This document shows, piece after piece, positions 26,803-35,458 of a stretch of 64,000 nucleotides of DNA. The stretch is from Leptospira kemamanensis (GTDB lineage Bacteria > Spirochaetota > Leptospiria > Leptospirales > Leptospiraceae): positions 479,614-543,613 of the forward strand of contig NZ_RQGG01000032.1 of NCBI RefSeq assembly GCF_004769665.1, given 5' to 3'. Under the pieces are notes generated by a model. That model saw only the letters and a list, made by a program, of their open reading frames with translations. It was not told the DNA's origin and did no database searches. The translations under genes were made by a program, and so were the position numbers. The first letter of the stretch is position 1; each line of letters opens with the position of its first letter.

Positions 26803-27303
26803 TTGAAAATTATCGGAATTGATCCAGGGTCCCACCGAGTGGGCTATGCCATCTTGTCCTTCCCCGAGGGACAACGCCGTAACCCAAGCCTATTGGGATA
26901 CGGAACCATCGAAGTGACTCCGAAAACCCCTTCCCCTGATAATTTATTGCAAATCCACAGGGAACTCCAGGCAATTCTTACTGAATTCCAACCGGAATGT
27001 GCGGCCGTCGAAGAACTGTTTTTTGTGCAAAACACGACTACGGGGATGAAGGTTTCCGAATCTCGCGGAGTGATTTTACTCACCTTGGGAGAAAACCAGA
27101 TCCCGATGGTTTCCCTTACGGCCACACAAATCAAAAAAGGAATCTCTGCCAAGGGGAACGCGACCAAAAAAGAAGTGCGTGCTGCCATCCAAATGATTTT
27201 AGGATTTAAAGATCTAACAGGCCACGACGACTCTTGGGACGCCATCGCTTGTGCCTTTGTAGGTCGTTCTTTAGTTGGAAGTGCTCCGAGCCAAATTCAT
27301 TGA
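26803..27303 (+). CDS. ruvC: Holliday junction resolvase RuvC
   Basis: The 166-residue protein starts at TTG with an AGGAAAG box upstream. It has the RuvC signature IGIDPGSHRVGYA with the first catalytic Asp at residue 5, AAVEELFF (second acid) and the C-terminal GHDDSWDAIACAF with the last two acids. RuvC cuts four-way junctions with RuvAB; ruvA and ruvB are not adjacent. Its 3' end overlaps the convergent SDR gene by 33 bp. Confidence 0.95.
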   Translation: MKIIGIDPGSHRVGYAILSFPEGQRRNPSLLGYGTIEVTPKTPSPDNLLQIHRELQAILTEFQPECAAVEELFFVQNTTTGMKVSESRGVILLTLGENQIPMVSLTATQIKKGISAKGNATKKEVRAAIQMILGFKDLTGHDDSWDAIACAFVGRSLVGSAPSQIH

Positions 27304-28020
27304 TAAAAAGATTTCATTCTTTTGTTCACGACTCACATTCGCTGTCACTGTTGAAAAACCAGTGGTGATTTCTAAATCTCCCTTTTTTAGTCCCTCTATC
27401 ACACTATCCGCATACACGTCCAAATTGAGTCCCGCCGTATGTGTGTTAGGGATTCCCAAATCGGTATCAACCATCGGTGGAGATACTTCAATGACTTCGA
27501 TGGGTTGATTACGAAATTGAAATCGTAAGGTCAATGTGAAGGAATGTAATGCTGCTTTTGTGGCACTATACACTGGAGCATACGCCAAAGGTATATGGGA
27601 TAAACCAGAAGTTGTATTTAAAATGACCGCATTCTTCTTTGCAAACAGGTGTTTAGCGAATAACATAGAAAGATGAATGGGCGCTCCTAAATTTACATCG
27701 ATTTCCTTTCCTAAGTCTGTCCAAGGTTCTAGTTCGTTTAATTTAGGATACCGTTGGATCCCTGCATTATTGAATAGTACATTGAGTTCTGGAAAATCTT
27801 TTGTAGTTTCTTGAAACAATTTTTCTCTCTCATCAGCTTTAGAAATATCACGAAGATAAGTCCCCCATTTGGGATATGTTTTCTGAATCTCTTCCAATTT
27901 CTTTACATTGGTTCCACAGACTAAAATTTGGTTTCCCAAATCAGAGAATCGTTTTGCAAGAGCCAGACCGATCCCACTTGTTCCCCCAGTGATGAGGATT
28001 GTATTTCCATTCAATTGCAT
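27271..28020 (-). CDS. short-chain dehydrogenase/reductase (DltE-like)
   Basis: The true start is the ATG at 28020, with AAGGAAAAGG just upstream. The open frame extends far beyond it but runs antisense through the divergent TetR gene. The 249-residue product has the SDR cofactor motif TGGTSGIG, NNAG and the catalytic YSATK, all at normal spacing. It reduces or oxidises an unidentified alcohol or carbonyl with NAD(P). It is divergent from the TetR gene with a palindrome between them, so it is likely the regulated target. Confidence 0.9.
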   Translation of the reverse strand: MQLNGNTILITGGTSGIGLALAKRFSDLGNQILVCGTNVKKLEEIQKTYPKWGTYLRDISKADEREKLFQETTKDFPELNVLFNNAGIQRYPKLNELEPWTDLGKEIDVNLGAPIHLSMLFAKHLFAKKNAVILNTTSGLSHIPLAYAPVYSATKAALHSFTLTLRFQFRNQPIEVIEVSPPMVDTDLGIPNTHTAGLNLDVYADSVIEGLKKGDLEITTGFSTVTANVSREQKNEIFLSMNLARSTSN

Positions 28021-28046
28021 TATATTTACCTTTTCCTTAGTTACAT

Positions 28047-28062
28047 TTACATTATTTTGTAA
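28047..28062. promoter_or_regulatory. candidate TetR operator between SDR gene and regulator
   Basis: TTACATTATTTTGTAA is an interrupted palindrome with 5-bp arms around 6 bases. It sits 27 bp upstream of the SDR start and 97 bp upstream of the TetR start, where a repressor could control both. The low GC makes a chance match possible. Confidence 0.4.
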
Positions 28063-28158
28063 GTTACAAAAAATCAAGTCCGTAAGTTCGCAAACTGACA
28101 TTTTTTTCGTTTTGTAATTTGAGATTGACCCTCCCGATTTTCCCCGGAAACTTTCCTT

Positions 28159-28749
28159 ATGCCAAGAACCGGTCTCACAGCCTCGGAAATCCAAGACAAA
28201 GCGGTGGAAATTGCGATCGACCAAATGCGGGCCAAAGGATTTGAAAAAGTTCGATTGGTGGATGTAGCCAAAGAAATGGGGATTAGCCATGCGGCTCTCT
28301 ATTCCCATTTCCAAGACAAAACTGCACTTTTTGATGCTGTTTCGGAACGATGGCTCAAAAGATTGGATGAGAAACAAGATTTGCTTGTAACTGAAAAACG
28401 GGATCCTATCCAAAAAATCCTTACATGGTTTCTAAATTTACACCGAATGAAATTGGAAAAAGTAAAACTGGATCCTGAATTGTACAAAGCATTTGATATG
28501 GCAGCAGAAGAGTCAAAACCCTTCATTCAAACCCACTTGTCCAATATGCGAATCCAAATGTCTAGTTTGGTCACAGAAGCCATAAACCAAAAAAAAATCA
28601 AAAAACGTGATGTGAACCTTGTGGCAGAAATTCTGATTTCGGCAGGAGCGGCTTTCACTCACCCTAAACTTGTGGCCCAACATTGTCATGAGAACAGAGA
28701 ATCCTTGTTAGTGGATACGATTGAGGCAGTATTGAAGGGATTAGGTTGA
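28159..28749 (+). CDS. TetR-family transcriptional regulator
   Basis: The 196-residue protein has an N-terminal TetR helix-turn-helix: VEIAIDQMRAKGFEKVRLVDVAKEMGISHAALYSHFQDK at residues about 15-53. A helical ligand domain with no close match follows. It most resembles the TetR_C_11-type regulators next to SDR enzymes. Divergence from the SDR gene with a 138-bp shared region predicts that it represses that gene and itself until a ligand binds (inference from family practice). Confidence 0.9.
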   Translation: MPRTGLTASEIQDKAVEIAIDQMRAKGFEKVRLVDVAKEMGISHAALYSHFQDKTALFDAVSERWLKRLDEKQDLLVTEKRDPIQKILTWFLNLHRMKLEKVKLDPELYKAFDMAAEESKPFIQTHLSNMRIQMSSLVTEAINQKKIKKRDVNLVAEILISAGAAFTHPKLVAQHCHENRESLLVDTIEAVLKGLG

Positions 28750-28919
28750 GATGGTAATCAATGTAGAAACTTATCTGAAACGTAATTTCGAGATGATTAC
28801 TAAATATATGAAGTTTTCCAAAATATTAGATTAAACTACCAAACCACTGGTGGATTTAAAACTTAGTCTCCAAAATATTTTCCAGAGGTTAGAGAAAATG
28901 TTGGATCTCTATATTAATT

Positions 28920-29450
28920 TTACTCTTTTTCACCTGCTAAAAATCTAGCAGTGTTTACATTACGGATCGTCATGGATTTGTACAATTTATGGCTGATGAG
29001 TTTTGCCAATTGACTTTTGTTTACATTTTCTCGTTTGATATTCCAAAAGATGGCGCCTTTGATATAACGAATCTCTAAAAATTCTATTTTGAGAGGAAGT
29101 TCCTCAATGATTTTTTTGGAATCAGCTTCTGGAAACAAATAGGCCACATCCGTTCTTTGTGTTGGATCATTTTGCCATTCCTCTGGAATTGATTTGGCTA
29201 TTTTTTTCATTTCATTTTCCGTCTTAACGATGGTTGGGATTTCAAAATCAAAGGTATTATGAAAACAGTTTTGAATTTTCATTAAAACGGATTTGGTATC
29301 TAACTCTGATTCAAAAAGAATATTACCAGAGTTAATATACGTGGAAACCTGACTGAAGCCTAAGGATTCAAAGAGGGTTCTTAATTGTTTCATATCAACT
29401 TTTCGATTCCCTCCTACATTGATTCCTCTAAATAGTGCAATGTATTTCAT
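28920..29450 (-). CDS. DUF1697 protein
   Basis: The 176-residue protein begins MKYIALFRGINVGGNRKVDM, the hallmark of DUF1697, followed by the TYINSGNILFES segment. The family has no established activity. The gene is isolated, with about 170 bp to the TetR gene and 50 bp to the next gene on the same strand. Confidence 0.88.
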   Translation of the reverse strand: MKYIALFRGINVGGNRKVDMKQLRTLFESLGFSQVSTYINSGNILFESELDTKSVLMKIQNCFHNTFDFEIPTIVKTENEMKKIAKSIPEEWQNDPTQRTDVAYLFPEADSKKIIEELPLKIEFLEIRYIKGAIFWNIKRENVNKSQLAKLISHKLYKSMTIRNVNTARFLAGEKE

Positions 29451-29501
29451 ACTTTGTTAAAAGCGAGTCTCTACATTTGAACAAATTCTCACATCATTAC
29501 T

Positions 29502-30542
29502 TTAAGGTTTTGGACAAACCAAAAGGAAATCTTCAAACACTTGGGAGATGAGTAGTTTGTCTTTGTACACAAGACCCGTGCTTCCTGCAGAAATTTCTGC
29601 CCCTTCGTTGGCATACACTTCCGTGATTTCTTTTGTTTCTGGATTGATTTTGAAAACTCGAGTAGGTGCTAAGTTGGTTCGGTTCATGACATGGCGAATG
29701 AATTTATAAGTAGAATCATGGGCGGCAAGCCATAACATTCCAGAATCATCTTCTAAGATATTATCTGGTCCCGCACCGATCTGAATCGATTCTAAATATT
29801 GCAAATTGATTTTGCCATTCACTCGATTCACTTCATACACACGAATTGCTTTTTCTGAAAACACTGAACGATACAATAACTCTTGATTGCCTTTTTTACG
29901 AATATAAATTCCATTTCCAAGCATCACAGGAACTTCTAAATTTTGAAAGGTTTTGCCATCATAATAGGAAATATCTGCTCTTGCACTGCGAATGATCATG
30001 TCCCAATACTTGCGAATTGCATTACTTGTTCCATTGTCATTAGAAGAAAAAATTTCACCAGACTCGTTCATAAAAATATCATTTGGACTTGTGAGAGAAG
30101 GATCACTTAAAGTTTTAGTATGTGTCCATTTGCCTGTTTTGGAACGTTCAAAGATCTCAAGTGTATGTGGATTATCCTCTTGGAGTGTGTGGGAGATGAC
30201 AGCCAAAGTATCCACACCATTTACCTTCGCATAACTAATCCCATGTGGTCTAAAATTCTCTGGGTAATTGGTTTCTATTTTTTTTGCGTCTAATTTCTGT
30301 TTTGGATCGGCAAAGGAAATTTCATATAAGGCTCCAATGTCTTTTAGGCCATTTCTCCTTTCATGGGAAGAAACAATGACAGTGGAAGTTTCTCGGATGA
30401 GATCAAAGTCTTCTGGTCCAGGTGTGCCCGAAATTCGTTCACAACCAGCGATTGGTTTCTCTTGGATTTGCCCTCCACAGCTTACCAAAACTAGCAAAAA
30501 GGAGAAAATGAGGATGAGAAGTCGAAGCGAAGTCACGTGCAT
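29502..30542 (-). CDS. SMP-30/paraoxonase-like beta-propeller lipoprotein
   Basis: The 346-residue protein has a lipoprotein signal ending LVLVSC (Cys near residue 22), then a six-bladed propeller of the SMP-30/PON group. Recognisable signs are RPHGISY, SPNDIFMNESGEIF with the calcium-binding Asn-Asp pair, and the PDNILEDDSGMLW blade. PON-type proteins hydrolyse lactones or aryl esters with bound calcium. An outer or inner membrane anchor is expected. The DUF1697 gene follows after about 50 bp. Confidence 0.78.
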   Translation of the reverse strand: MHVTSLRLLILIFSFLLVLVSCGGQIQEKPIAGCERISGTPGPEDFDLIRETSTVIVSSHERRNGLKDIGALYEISFADPKQKLDAKKIETNYPENFRPHGISYAKVNGVDTLAVISHTLQEDNPHTLEIFERSKTGKWTHTKTLSDPSLTSPNDIFMNESGEIFSSNDNGTSNAIRKYWDMIIRSARADISYYDGKTFQNLEVPVMLGNGIYIRKKGNQELLYRSVFSEKAIRVYEVNRVNGKINLQYLESIQIGAGPDNILEDDSGMLWLAAHDSTYKFIRHVMNRTNLAPTRVFKINPETKEITEVYANEGAEISAGSTGLVYKDKLLISQVFEDFLLVCPKP

Positions 30543-30641
30543 TTGGGTAGTTTACCCTAAAAATTCACTTTCCACTATCAATTTCTTTCTCGACATTATT
30601 GTGCAGTGCAAAATAATGGAAACCAGAAGGAGTCCTTTCCG

Positions 30642-30932
30642 ATGAGCAACGTGGAAAACAAACTACAAGATATCGTGAATGCCGGAATTGGTGCTGTCAA
30701 AACTTCGAAAGAAGTTTGGGAGAAACTCGTCGAGGACCTAAACGAGAAAAAAAGCCAATTTGAAACCAACTTTCAAAAGCTGAAAGAACAAGGGGAAAGT
30801 GACACGAGTGACAAAGCCCTAAAAGTAAAAATGGGTGTAGCTTGGGGAATCGTTCGAATTGAAGAGCTCAAAGACAATGTTGTGAAGTATCTCGACAAAG
30901 TAAAAGAAGGCAAAGACAACAAACCTTCCTAA
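30642..30932 (+). CDS. phasin-like small helical protein
   Basis: The start is the ATG preceded by AGAAGGAG, 12 codons inside the longest frame. The 96-residue product is almost entirely helical, with heptad-like repeats, many Lys and Glu, and a pattern (IVNAGIGAVKTSKEVWEKLVEDLNEK) like the phasin/PhaI-type and poly(3-hydroxyalkanoate)-associated small proteins. A coiled-coil oligomer is likely. The link to polymer granules is inference only. A terminator follows. Confidence 0.65.
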   Translation: MSNVENKLQDIVNAGIGAVKTSKEVWEKLVEDLNEKKSQFETNFQKLKEQGESDTSDKALKVKMGVAWGIVRIEELKDNVVKYLDKVKEGKDNKPS

Positions 30933-30972
30933 GGTTTTATTTTTTCATCTCACCATCCTGAATTTTCTACCG

Positions 30973-31004
30973 GCAGGTTTGTGCTCAAACCTGCTGGGCT
31001 TTTT
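30973..31004 (+). terminator. rho-independent terminator after phasin-like gene
   Basis: GCAGGTTTG pairs perfectly with CAAACCTGC around a 4-base loop (TGCT) and is followed by TGGGCTTTTT. It lies about 40 bp after the stop codon and just before the convergent tRNA-Pro. Confidence 0.8.
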
Positions 31005-31026
31005 GAAAAAAAAAACAATGTAACAT

Positions 31027-31097
31027 CGGAGTGACCGGATTTGAACCGGCGACCCCTTGCCCCCCAGACAAGTGCGCTACCGCTGCGCTACACCCCG
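31027..31097 (-). tRNA. tRNA-Pro (GGG)
   Basis: On the minus strand the sequence folds into a standard cloverleaf: acceptor CGGGGTG/CACTCCG, D-stem GCGC/GCGC, anticodon stem CTTGT/GCAAG with loop CTGGGGG, and T-arm GCCGG-TTCAAAT-CCGGT. The anticodon GGG reads CCC/CCU proline codons. CCA is not encoded. Confidence 0.95.
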
Positions 31098-31169
31098 TGT
31101 TATGAAATCCAAAAACTGAATCTTACAAACTTGGTCAAGTCTTACTGATTTTAGAAAGTGGAAACTGAC

Positions 31170-31658
31170 TTATGATCCTAAATTATCAGGTGAGATGGCC
31201 CAGATGATTTGGCCGTGGTTGAATTTTTCACGAGCAACATTGATGGCGATAGTGGAACCAGGTTGGAAAACCAAATTTTCAGACAAACTGGAATTTCCAA
31301 GAAGTTGTGCGGCAAAATAAGTAATATCAGGATTATGACCAACTAACAAAACTGTATCGGAATTGGTAAAATTCACTAAACAAGAGACGATGTCAGAACA
31401 TCCCCGACCAGCCGCCAAATCATCCGAAGCCACCATTTCCCCGTTGTATTTCAATTCTTCCGATAAAATTTCTGCAGTGTGTTTGGTTCTTGTATAAGGA
31501 CTGTAATAAACTTGTTTCACAGATAAAGATGAGTTTTTGATGAACTTTCCAATTTTATGAATATCACTGATTCCTTTGTCGGTAAGTTCTCTTTGTGAAT
31601 CGGAAATGGTAGGTGTGGAGTTCTCTGCCTCACCGTGACGAACCAAAATGATCTTCAT
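31170..31658 (-). CDS. SixA-like phosphohistidine phosphatase
   Basis: The start is the ATG giving MKIILVRHGEAEN, preceded by TTAGGAGAT. The 162-residue product is a small histidine-phosphatase-fold protein with the RHGE motif at residues 7-10, then YSPYTRTKHTAEIL and a second active-site His in VGHNPD. Its length and the GHNP motif match SixA, which dephosphorylates phosphohistidine on histidine-kinase phosphotransfer domains or PTS proteins. It is divergent from rppH by about 70-100 bp. Confidence 0.85.
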   Translation of the reverse strand: MKIILVRHGEAENSTPTISDSQRELTDKGISDIHKIGKFIKNSSLSVKQVYYSPYTRTKHTAEILSEELKYNGEMVASDDLAAGRGCSDIVSCLVNFTNSDTVLLVGHNPDITYFAAQLLGNSSLSENLVFQPGSTIAINVAREKFNHGQIIWAISPDNLGS

Positions 31659-31757
31659 ACTATCTCCTAATCCCAAGATTGAAACCACGGATTTCCCAAG
31701 AAACAAAAAATTAAGGAATTTCTTGCGAAAATGAATGAGAGAGACATTCTAACGATT

Positions 31758-32249
31758 ATGACAAACAAACCCTACCGCAAAAATGTAGGCATGGTAGTAT
31801 TTAACTCTTTGGGAAAAGTCATTGTCGGTGAAAGGACTCAATTTCCTGGTTCATGGCAATTTCCTCAAGGAGGAATTGATGAAGAAGAAGATTATCTAGA
31901 AGCCGCTAAACGCGAATTATACGAAGAACTTGGAATCAAAAAAGCGATTTATGTAACAGAATATCCAGATTGGATTCCATACGATTTTCCGAGTAATTTA
32001 GGACTCAATTCCCATTTACAAAAGTTTCGGGGACAATTACAAAGATGGATTTTGTTTTATTGGGATGGTGGTTTAGATGAGTGTGACCTAGTCCACCATG
32101 AACAAGAATTTTTGACCATTCGTCATATGGAATTAGAGGAAACAGTCCAAGCAGTGGTTGACTTCAAACGACCCGTTTATGAAAAGTTTGTTCCTCTTTT
32201 TAAATCAGCGATTCAAAATTACATTGCAGAGAATGTGAAAACCAAGTAA
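31758..32249 (+). CDS. rppH: RNA pyrophosphohydrolase (NUDIX, RppH-like)
   Basis: I choose the ATG giving MTNKPYRKNVGMVV because known RppH proteins start at this Y-R-x-N-V-G segment; an ATG nine codons upstream is possible. The 163-residue product has a full NUDIX box: G-x5-E-x7-REL-x-EELG within GGIDEEEDYLEAAKRELYEE. RppH converts the 5' triphosphate of mRNAs to monophosphate and so starts their decay; the plant-type Ap4A hydrolase is the alternative. Acylphosphatase and aldo/keto reductase genes follow in the same direction. Confidence 0.9.
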   Translation: MTNKPYRKNVGMVVFNSLGKVIVGERTQFPGSWQFPQGGIDEEEDYLEAAKRELYEELGIKKAIYVTEYPDWIPYDFPSNLGLNSHLQKFRGQLQRWILFYWDGGLDECDLVHHEQEFLTIRHMELEETVQAVVDFKRPVYEKFVPLFKSAIQNYIAENVKTK

Positions 32250-32270
32250 GGTATTTGTAGGAGACAATCT

Positions 32271-32558
32271 TTGGGAAAATCAGAAGAAGCGAGAGCAAGA
32301 ATTTTAGTGCGGGGAACCGTACAGGGTGTGGGATTTCGATATTATATCTTACAAAAAGCCCAAGAAATGAGACTCAAAGGTTATACACAAAACTTACCGA
32401 ATGGGGAAGTCGAAGCTGTGGTAGAAGGGGACAAACTTTTTATAGAAGATTTGTATCGTGCCATGCAACGAGGACCAACTAAGGCTAAAGTAAAGGATCA
32501 TGTGATTGAATGGAGTGATCCTAAAAACCAATTCAAAACTTTTTTAATTAAAAAATAA
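32271..32558 (+). CDS. acyP: acylphosphatase
   Basis: The 95-residue protein starts at TTG, with a GTAGGAG box 8 bases upstream. It has the acylphosphatase phosphate-binding loop [12 protein letters not shown], with the catalytic Arg and, after it, the [17 protein letters not shown] segment with the catalytic Asn. It hydrolyses acyl phosphates such as carbamoyl phosphate. Length is normal. The next gene begins two bases after its stop. Confidence 0.93.
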   Translation: MGKSEEARARILVRGTVQGVGFRYYILQKAQEMRLKGYTQNLPNGEVEAVVEGDKLFIEDLYRAMQRGPTKAKVKDHVIEWSDPKNQFKTFLIKK

Positions 32559-32559
32559 C

Positions 32560-33576
32560 ATGAAAAAACGAAGACTTGGCAAAACAGGAATGGTGGTTTC
32601 CGAAATTTGTATGGGAACCATGACTTTTGGATCTTCATGTAACGAAGATGAGGCGTTTCGAATTTTAGATCGAGCATATGACGCAGGTATTGATTTTTAT
32701 GATACAGCAGAAATTTATCCTGTTCCCCCGCAAAAATCTTGGGTTCACCGAACAGAAGAAATTTTTGGTAAATGGTTAAAAACAAAACCGAGAGATGGGA
32801 TCATCCTGGCAACCAAAGTGGCAGGACCAGGCCACGGATGGTTTAGTCCACCACTTCGCGAAGGAAAAACAGCTCTCGACAAATATCATATTCGTCGCGC
32901 TATCGAAGGCTCCTTACAGAGATTAGGTGTTGAGACAATTGATTTGTACCAAACTCATTGGCCAGATCATGATGTTTCTTATGACGAAACCATGGAAGCA
33001 CTGACGGAATTAAAAGAAGAAGGGAAAATTCGTTACGCGGGTTGTTCGAACGAAACATCTTTTGGACTTATGAAAAGTCTTTGGACTTCGGACAAATACA
33101 ATTTGATTCGTTATGATTCCATTCAAAATAATTTTTCCATTCTCAATCGTCGTTTTGAAGATGAGTTAGCACAAGTTTGTCGCAAAGAAGGTGTATCCTT
33201 ACTTCCTTATTCTCCTTTAGCAGGAGGAGTTTTAACTGGTAAGTACAATGGTGCAACCAAACCAGAAGGAGCACGTTTTGTGCGTTATATGGTGGAAGGG
33301 GAAAGACAAAAACGAATGTCGAATCGTTTTTTAAACGAATACACATTAGCTTCCACAAAAGAATTAATGGAAATTGCAGCGAAGTATGGCATGAGTTCTA
33401 CCGTGATGTCTGTAGCGTGGAGTAAACAACATGATTTCGTTGCCTCTACCATCATTGGCGCCAATACAGTCGAACAATTAGAAGAGTCATTGAAGGCGAC
33501 AGATGTCATTCTTTCGGATGAGATTTTATCTGAGATCAATGCTGTTTCCAAAAAAATTCAATACCCAATGGGTTAA
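32560..33576 (+). CDS. aldo/keto reductase
   Basis: The 338-residue TIM-barrel oxidoreductase shows the N-terminal [23 protein letters not shown] and the catalytic tetrad Asp-Tyr-Lys-His: [12 protein letters not shown] and the H in QTHWPD. NADPH-binding elements lie near the C-terminus (TIIGAN). It belongs to the Tas/YajO-like group. The gene is almost contiguous with acyP and co-transcribed with it. Confidence 0.92.
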   Translation: MKKRRLGKTGMVVSEICMGTMTFGSSCNEDEAFRILDRAYDAGIDFYDTAEIYPVPPQKSWVHRTEEIFGKWLKTKPRDGIILATKVAGPGHGWFSPPLREGKTALDKYHIRRAIEGSLQRLGVETIDLYQTHWPDHDVSYDETMEALTELKEEGKIRYAGCSNETSFGLMKSLWTSDKYNLIRYDSIQNNFSILNRRFEDELAQVCRKEGVSLLPYSPLAGGVLTGKYNGATKPEGARFVRYMVEGERQKRMSNRFLNEYTLASTKELMEIAAKYGMSSTVMSVAWSKQHDFVASTIIGANTVEQLEESLKATDVILSDEILSEINAVSKKIQYPMG

Positions 33577-33590
33577 GGACAATCTCACAT

Positions 33591-34286
33591 ATGAGTTCAA
33601 ATTCCGAATATCCAAACCAACCTAACGGGAATGAGGAAAATACCGAAGTGGCAATGGAAAAAAAAGTCTCCAGATGGGAACGTATCTCCTCTGGATTATT
33701 TCGAAAGTTTTTGATTCTTTTTTTGGTGACTTATTTATTTCCGGAGTGTTCCAGTTTTGGTCCTAAAAATTCGCAAAGTAGTTTGATCATCGTCAACATG
33801 ACCATTGTGAAAGATGAAATGATTTTGGATGAACTTATCGATCCTCGATTCCAAAAAGTCACGTTACGAAAAGGCGAAAATACTATCGAATATAGTGAAA
33901 GTTCGGGTCATTATTATTACTTTCAAAACTTAAAAGAAGGCCAATACGAAATCTTTGATGCCATACATTTATTGAATCGTGGCGCTTCTGATTTTGCATT
34001 TAGTAGCACCAAACAACCAAACAAAATAGATATTGATTTTGACTTAGATGAGATTCGAAAGTCAAGAGTGGATTTACAACCAGGAACCGTTGTGTTTATG
34101 GGAACTTTTCATGTTTCAGTGGATTTTAAATTCCAAGAAGAACCTAAAATTACAGTCCGCTATAGTAAAACCAATGAGGAAGAACTTGCGGCTATGGATC
34201 ATTTGTATAAAAATTATCCAAGAACTGGCTGGGGACAAAAAGCAAAAAATCGAGTGAAATTACTTTCTACGTTTACCCAACCCTAA
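33591..34286 (+). CDS. membrane-anchored protein or lipoprotein, unknown function
   Basis: The 231-residue protein has a hydrophilic N-terminus of about 35 residues, then a hydrophobic segment ending in FPECSS, a loose spirochaetal lipobox. If translation starts at the internal ATG (MEKKVSRWER) the signal would be conventional. The mature region has beta-rich stretches (YYYFQNLKEGQYEIFDAI) resembling a carboxypeptidase-regulatory or transthyretin-like fold, and an acidic middle. No catalytic motif is visible. It is 14 bp after the aldo/keto reductase. Confidence 0.6.
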   Translation: MSSNSEYPNQPNGNEENTEVAMEKKVSRWERISSGLFRKFLILFLVTYLFPECSSFGPKNSQSSLIIVNMTIVKDEMILDELIDPRFQKVTLRKGENTIEYSESSGHYYYFQNLKEGQYEIFDAIHLLNRGASDFAFSSTKQPNKIDIDFDLDEIRKSRVDLQPGTVVFMGTFHVSVDFKFQEEPKITVRYSKTNEEELAAMDHLYKNYPRTGWGQKAKNRVKLLSTFTQP

Positions 34287-34294
34287 CGTTTGTT

Positions 34295-35008
34295 TTATAC
34301 AATGGTAATCAGGTCGGGATCTTGTAAGTGGGGAGTTGCATTCCAACACACAGGTTCCCAATGATTGTTTTCACGACGAAATACACTTAAAGAAGAATTC
34401 AAAATTGATTTCATAAAAATCGGAAATTCTTTAGGATTCATTTTACAAGACAAACCCATCATAATCGCAATGGGAGTGCTAGATGAAACAACTAAAGTGC
34501 TTTTGACATCATTTGGAATATGTTTTGGTCCAAGGGAAACTTTTTCGACATATTCTGTAAATGTATATGGTTCCACAGGATCCCAAACTCCATTTACCCA
34601 ATCCGCTAACACAAGTTGGATGAGCTCTTGGAAATAACGTCGTGTTTCTTCTTTACCTTCTTCCCAAGCGTGTTTGTACGATTCATATAAATTTGCAAAA
34701 TGTTCGTTTGTGTTTCGAATTTTTGCGGCAATACCCAACCACATCCGAGAGTCAAATTCATCCCAAGCGGAATCTTCTACAGGATCAGGAATACAAAAAC
34801 GATCGTTGGTAAAACTTTTGATAATGGCTTCGGCAGTTTGTTTTTGACGGTTCAAGGAACCTGTATAAACAGAATCGAATTCAATTCTCTGACTTTTGAA
34901 ATAATCTCCTAAGAGTTTTGCTTGGTTCCATCCAAGTTCTGTTAGTTGGTCATAATTTTTACCCAGTCGATCTGCTTGCCCATGTCGCACTAAATACAAA
35001 TAGGACAT
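34295..35008 (-). CDS. histidine phosphatase family protein
   Basis: The 237-residue protein begins MSYLYLVRHGQADR, with the RHG motif at residues 8-10. It has TGSLNRQKQTAEAI, the middle acid in DSAWDEFDSRMW and a degenerate second motif VVSSSTPIAIMMG in place of the canonical GH. The last feature departs from active family members, where a His is expected. It begins immediately at the DUF6285 stop in a four-gene operon with acyl-CoA dehydrogenase and APH-like kinase. Activity is therefore uncertain. Confidence 0.78.
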   Translation of the reverse strand: MSYLYLVRHGQADRLGKNYDQLTELGWNQAKLLGDYFKSQRIEFDSVYTGSLNRQKQTAEAIIKSFTNDRFCIPDPVEDSAWDEFDSRMWLGIAAKIRNTNEHFANLYESYKHAWEEGKEETRRYFQELIQLVLADWVNGVWDPVEPYTFTEYVEKVSLGPKHIPNDVKSTLVVSSSTPIAIMMGLSCKMNPKEFPIFMKSILNSSLSVFRRENNHWEPVCWNATPHLQDPDLITIV

Positions 35009-35458
35009 TTAGGTTTGGAACCTCGGATTGGAAACAGAAAGGTTTTCTTTTAATTGAGATTTTACCAAATTCCAAACTTTTCCTTTGGGAGAAGGATCCA
35101 ATCGAATTTCTGTGTCATTCGTTTTCGAAATTTCATTTTGGTTTCGGATTGTTTTTGCCAATTGTTGGTTCCACTCATATAAAACTTGGGATCTTTCTTT
35201 TTTAGTCAGTTTCTGAAAGATATCCATAGGATATTTAGTTTCTAAGTCGGAGAGTAAAAGTTTAGAATCTAAAATTTCCAACCAAGATTTGGTGTATTCA
35301 GAATTTTCAAATTCTCTTGCGATCACACCTAACATATTCCAAGACACAAGAGTTTTGTAAGATAACAAATCATCCCCTTCCAACTTCGGAAGTAATTCTT
35401 TCATCATAAACTCTTGGATGGTAGAAAGTAATTCTTTTGCATCAGGTCTATACTGCAT
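35009..35458 (-). CDS. DUF6285 protein
   Basis: I place the start at the ATG giving MQYRPDAKELL, preceded by GAGGAATTGGAAA; the frame upstream is antisense continuation inside the preceding gene. The 149-residue product is mostly helical with several Leu-Leu pairs and matches the DUF6285 pattern. Proteins of this family occur next to APH-like kinases and acyl-CoA dehydrogenases, as here. It overlaps the kinase gene by 11 bp, so translation is coupled. The function is not known. Confidence 0.72.
   Translation of the reverse strand: MQYRPDAKELLSTIQEFMMKELLPKLEGDDLLSYKTLVSWNMLGVIAREFENSEYTKSWLEILDSKLLLSDLETKYPMDIFQKLTKKERSQVLYEWNQQLAKTIRNQNEISKTNDTEIRLDPSPKGKVWNLVKSQLKENLSVSNPRFQT

Noticed and set aside
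28021..28413. N-terminal extension of the SDR protein by about 130 residues
   Set aside because: It is antisense to the TetR coding region and a strong ribosome site precedes the internal ATG at 28020, so the longer form is not real.
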